Below, one piece after another: positions 56,001-62,000 of a DNA stretch of 64,000 nt. Source of the DNA: Siphonodentalium dalli (Eukaryota > Mollusca > Scaphopoda > Gadilida > Siphonodentaliidae); contig CP136065.1 in assembly GCA_032622095.1 (NCBI GenBank), positions 149,739,577 through 149,803,576 on the forward strand, given 5' to 3'. The position numbers and the translations under genes were made by a program. The notes beneath the pieces were generated by a model. The model was given only the letters and a program-made list of their open reading frames with translations. It did not search any database and was not told the origin of the DNA. Numbering within the stretch: the first letter of the stretch is position 1; every line of letters begins with the position of its first letter.

Positions 56001-59000
56001 GTAAATATTGTTAGGCCAATATATTGTATTACTCGCATGTATAAGAGAATGCATTGGCACAGGGTTTTTGCAAAATTTCAGGAAGCTCCAATCATAAAAG
56101 GGTTAACAAAATTCAATAGTGGAGACTGTTATCTTAAGTTAAGAGATGACACAACCATTTCACATTTGCATGCATGGATCAATCCTGAGTTCAGTGTGCC
56201 TGGCATTTGCAGAATGAGGTCCACAGAGGGTTAATTTCCCACATAGCGGACTAGCATCACAAAATTCACTCTCTGTGAACCTCATTCTGCATGGCTTCAT
56301 CTGCAATGGGAGACATAGACTCAGACTGAAGTTCCCAAATGGGGAATATTGTGATATACACCCATTGGGAACCTCGATTATGCAATGTGTCATCTGCCAA
56401 TTTGGGGATATAGAGAAACTATAAACTAAAAAAGAAACATAATCTATGTGAAGAAGTTTCTATAGAAATTTGATAAGAAAGAAACTATCCAAAGATGAGG
56501 CCTAAGCAGAATGAGGTCCCCAGAGGGTGAATTTAGTGATTCTAGACCGCTATGCGGGATAGCATCACTAAATTTACCCTCTGGGTACCTCATTCCGCAA
56601 ATTACGGGCACACTAATCTCAGGCTTGGTATGGGTCCCAAGGAGGAAATCATAAGTTTTCAAACTGACCAGATCCCATAAGAAATGTGCAATCCAGTATG
56701 TAACAGATCCAATTCCCATCAGTGTCTGCAGGTGCCTTTCCTTATTTAAGTTCTCCGCAACGACATATAGAAGTAGTCCAGATGGGATAAAGGTGAAGGC
56801 GATTATTATCACAACAGAGATACCGATATCTGTGGCAGCTTGTGTTCTGTAATAGAGATAAAAAACAAGAATACATAGAGGATATGTACCTATGGTTTTT
56901 GAGTGACTAGCAGTGGAAATATCAATCAGGTCACGAGTTGAAAATTGATATTTCCACTACTAGTCACCTGTGACCTATGAAGCGACCACATGATCATGAC
57001 ACCACCAAGCGCACTTATGTAGCAGTTCAAGTTATATGGGAATATGTAGACACTGCCCCATATCTGATGTATCTCATATGTTTCTTTGGTGTTATAGTTA
57101 TGACTCATATAGGTCATGTGCATTAATTAACTGGACAATCATATTTACACTCCTTGTACCCAACCTGCTGCCATCAGGTACACGACTTCGACTCAAGTCG
57201 CTATCGGCAGCGTTAGGGTAATTCAATTTTAGCTGCGATTGACAGCGAAAGAGTTCAATAAACAGGAGCTTGCTTGCGGACAAAATTGAAGCGAGAGCTC
57301 ATATTTTCCCTGAATGTGAGATTTGATGAACCTAGATACCTAGCTTTATCATAAATTTTCCTAACCTGGGTTAACTTTGAGAACCTTTATCACAAAAAAA
57401 CAAACAAGAAGCACATCAGAGATGTGGGGTCGAGTGGGCTTGGATTGAAAATGCTGATTAAATGTATATTGAAAATGCTTTAATTGTAACTGCATGGCTA
57501 TCTTACACAACTCTGTTGAAGAAGTCTGACAATACCAATGGTTCCCCAGCGAAACCGACCTCACCAAAGTTATTGTGCTATTGGGATCAATGTTCACAAA
57601 AATGAACTAATTAAGGGTCATAAATCCGCCCAAAATATGTGGACCTGGCTGGTTTTCGAAGTTGATAAGACATTTATAGTTCTTTGAAAAAACTTGACTA
57701 AAAACAAAAGATTGCACACCATGGGTGCTGGTACACCTCCAAGGTGCCAAATTAAAAATGGTCAGAACGAAACCCTTTCATGACGGTAGATCCTATGACC
57801 TATATATCTGTGCAACCGAAGAGAAAACGTAATATCTAGATAAACAAAGAAGATAACTTTAGAACCGAAAATGCAAACGTTATTGACCCCTCTGTTGAAA
57901 CGTCTCCTATTGATTGCTAACCTCTTTACCAAATTTTATTCAGATCCGATAAGCAATGGATGAGATAATTGCATAGATGGACAAAAAATCATAATTTCCA
58001 GATAAACAAAGAAGGATAAGTCTAAAATTAGAAATGTCTAAAATTAGAAATGTGACAGCAATCCTGGAGCTTGATTATTTAGGGAATTACTGTATATATA
58101 CTCACATAGTACTTAAGCTAAATAATTTAGCTTGTAATCTTATTGGTTGACTGTATGCTGAAATACCTGGAAGAGAACAAATTTAATCAATCTTCCACAA
58201 AAAAAAAGAATAATTAACCAAATTAATATGCAGTAATCAGATCCACAAATAGTGATAAATTTATGAACAGTTTGTGATTTGGCATACTGCCTTTAACCTC
58301 TTCGCTGCTACTATTACGGACGTAAATGTACACATCATGTGCTATATGGTCCGTAGGTAATACGGACCAACTTCAGCACACTAGCAATAGGCCATTATTC
58401 AGAACTGGAACCCAGAGATTGGTGCATCGGAATAACTGTATCTCGAAGTTTTAACAGTGTATGATGTTCCACGATTGTGAACGATAATAGCCTTTCAACT
58501 GAGTCAGTTTTATGGTTCTTGTGATATTCATTGTATTTTTCCACTGGAAAATGGCAATAACGTCAACAGCCCAGCACACAACGTAATATGGCAGTGAAGA
58601 GGTTAAACTGTGAAATTATATTAGGAAACCAAGATTATTACTTACAATTACATCTCAGTGTAAGATAATATATTACCCTCAAAAAGCCTTTTTTGAGATG
58701 GAAATATCAATAGATGTTAGGAACTTTATAGTGATGTTGCTGCGACGTCATGTGTTGCTGTGATACAATTCCTACTCCCACTATTTAGTTCGGACCTCAA
58801 GTAATTATCCTATTTAAATATATTAGCATTTTGGAAACCAAATGAAAATGAAGAGTGGATGTGATAAAATCCACAAAATAAAGATCACAAGAGCCCAAGG
58901 GGGGAGTAGGGATATTGGGGGGGGGCTTTTTTTTTATTTGGGAGGGGGTTGGAGATGCAGGGATTTTTGGGGGTGACGAGAATTTGCATGGTGGTTGATC

Positions 59001-62000
59001 ATCCTATATCCCCCCCCAATCATTTGGTTTATTATTCCACTGGTTTTCCCCCCAAAACATCACGTAACCTGTCATGCAAGACATTTTTACCACTTCTGTT
59101 CTATCCAGTGTCAAAATATTTTGACTTGCAAATTGTTTACATTTCAATAAATTATAGCCAACAGCATAACTATTCCAATGAGTTTCTGGTATAAACTGTT
59201 AGGTCGCCACAGATGTGTCACTACATGCTTGTTGTGAGAACACTTGGTGTCCCACCACATATAAATTCTCAAAGAATTTGGTAAAAAATATTTTCATTTG
59301 GCAAATTATTTGGCAAAAGTAAATTTTGGTCCAGCGCGGACCCTGATACTTACCATATTCCTCTGGGTTTCCACTTCGAATGTTTGCCCGGAGATATGCA
59401 TTGCTGTATGCATTGTAAAATGCTGGCAAAGAGTGATGCCCCTTGTTGTTGAACCAGATCGTGACTGTTTCATTTCCTGAGCCATCATCATAAAATGTCC
59501 AACCGCCATACCTGGAATCATCAAATGTTTTAACATTTTGATGATGATTGAAATTAATTATGAACTGATTTGATGACTGGAGCTTCCTCAAATTTTGTGA
59601 AAACCCTGTGCCAATACATTCTTGTATATATATGCGAGACTCCCATGGGAGCCCCACATATATATATATATATTTACCTTGACCTTGTAAGTCATTGCAT
59701 TCTCTTATATATGCAAGGCTCCCTATGGGAGACTCGCATATATAAGAGAATGCACTGGCATAGGATCTTTAATGCTGCACCAGCGCAGCTACCTTCATGA
59801 AAGGGTTAATCAATTTCTGTTGATACGTTTTTCACTGACAGACAAGAGCATCGCTGGTGCGTGGTTAAAACCCCTGTTAGTTTATTTGTAAAACTGTTAT
59901 TAAATCAGGTGAAATCTAAGTTGCCTTAAGGGCCATAACTCATGTAAAAATAATTGGATGGAACCCATATTTAAATTTGGACCATATTTTTGGCTCAGAA
60001 ACACACATACCAACTTTGGTTCTGATCAAATAACCCAAACTTGAGTTATCGATCAGAAACCAACATGTTTTGAATTCGAGTAAATTCTAAGTCGAAAAGG
60101 GCTGAAACTCATGTAAAAATAATTGGACAGAACCCATACTTGGCCTGTATTTTTGTCTAATGAACACATATACCGGTAACAACTTTGGTACTGCATGATC
60201 CATTAACCCAAATTGGAGTTATTGAATTGGCATAGAATTGACCACATTTCAATTGTTAACAAAAACAAAATATGTTCGTCTTTCAGGAAGAAGTCATAAT
60301 CATGTCCCTGAAGCCTGTTTTCAGGCCGCATGGCTCAACTGATCAGCTGATGCAATGACACAGCAATGATACACAAGCAATGATTGCTCGGTCTACTATA
60401 CACCATGTATAATATATGATACGCGTGTCAGTCTGTTATACACCATTATAATATGCGGTAGGCTTGTCGGTCTACTATACATCATTATAATATACGATAT
60501 GCCTGTCTGTCTACTATAAATCATTATAATATACGATACGAGTGTCGGTCTACTACACACCATTAGGGGGCTTCATTATAATATATGATACGCATGTAGG
60601 TCTACTATACACCATTATAATATACGATGCGCGAGTCGGTGTGCTACACACCATTATAATATATGATGCACGGGTCAGTCTGCTACACACCATTATAATA
60701 TACGATGCGCAGGTCAGTCTGCTACACACCATTATAATATACGGTACATGTGGGAGTCTGCTGATACACCATTTTATCACATAATTTGCCCATAAAAGCA
60801 GTTTCATAATTATCGATAAGGGACACGTTTATTATCAGCGCGTGCGATGACGTCACACCGTTCTTCAAATGACTTGCGATCGCTGCAGTTTATTATCGTT
60901 GTTTTCGATGGATATTTCGCTTTGCTTCGCGTTTATTTGATCATGTGATAAAAAGTATCTCACACTCGTCCTATTTTATACGTAATTTATCAACCTCGTC
61001 CACTAAATTCTATTTGAGCCTCGGTAAACCTCGGCTCAAATCGAATTTAGTGAACTCGGTTGATAAATTCCGTATAAAATAGAAACTCATGTGAGATCCT
61101 CTATATAATATACGATATGTAGGTCGGTCTATTATACACCATTATAATATACGGTACGTTTGTGGGTCTGCTGATACACCATTATAATATACGATATGTA
61201 GGTCGGACTACTATACACCATTATAATATACGATATGTGTGTCAGTCTATTACATACCATTGTGTTGCTCTACTATACACCATTATAATATACAATATGC
61301 AGTTTGGTCTACTGTACATCATTATAATATATGATACGCATGTCGGTCTACTATACCATTATAATATACGTTACACGGGTCGGTCTGCTTATACAACATT
61401 AAAATATACGATACGTGTGTCAATCTGCTGATACACCATTATAATAGACGATGCCCGTGTCGGTCTGCTGACACAACATTATAATAAACGATGAGACCAA
61501 CCACATAGGATGATATAGCTCAAGGGGTGCTTATACAAATCACCGGCAGTATTGAACCTGGCAATGATAGGGTGACCTTGAGGAAGAGTCGGCGTGACTC
61601 GTCGAGCAAGTGGTTACTCCCAAAAGAAATTTAATGCGGCCTGACATAGTGTGGTAATAACAGTTACTGCATACTTGCTAGGCTCAAGGCTTAAGAAAAC
61701 GCAGAGAGAAAATTTTAATATAACTGAACTTTTGATTATTTGGTTCGATTCGAGGTTTGATCAGATGTGAGATCTTCTCTCCAATTTGATGTTTGATTCG
61801 GTGAAAAAATTGTAATTCGCAGGAGCCTACCACATTATTACTAGAAACCTACCTCTTCTGTACGAAACTGAAGAATGTGTCTAGAAGTTGATCGTTAACA
61901 CTGAGTCCATCAAATGATTGGAGGATCTCTGATGTAGTAGTTACAACTTCACGAGGAGGAATGCCACCTGATCCTTCTGTACATTTATAAATGCCGTCTC

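Noticed and set aside
745-56600. Recurring small open frames reading [11 protein letters not shown]...[16 protein letters not shown] at more than fifteen places
   Set aside because: They are translations of the GAGGTCCCCAGAGGG palindromes of the CAAGCC MITE in several frames and on both strands. Not a protein family.
56444-56668. Extension of exon w5 beyond the GTCAGT donor
   Set aside because: The open frame continues into the CAAGCC MITE; ABCA homology and the phase-0 join to w6 end at 56669.
30490-59809. Recurring open frames reading NAFSYICES...[11 protein letters not shown] or HSLIYA
   Set aside because: These are translations of the ATTCTCTTATATATGCGAG hairpin module, equally on both strands.
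60542-60784. Periodic peptide ([12 protein letters not shown]) as a repeat protein
   Set aside because: The period is simply 39 bp of satellite DNA, and similar frames exist on the other strand.
60380-61495. CRISPR-like array
   Set aside because: The 39-bp units are directly contiguous with no unique spacers and no cas genes, in an animal intron.
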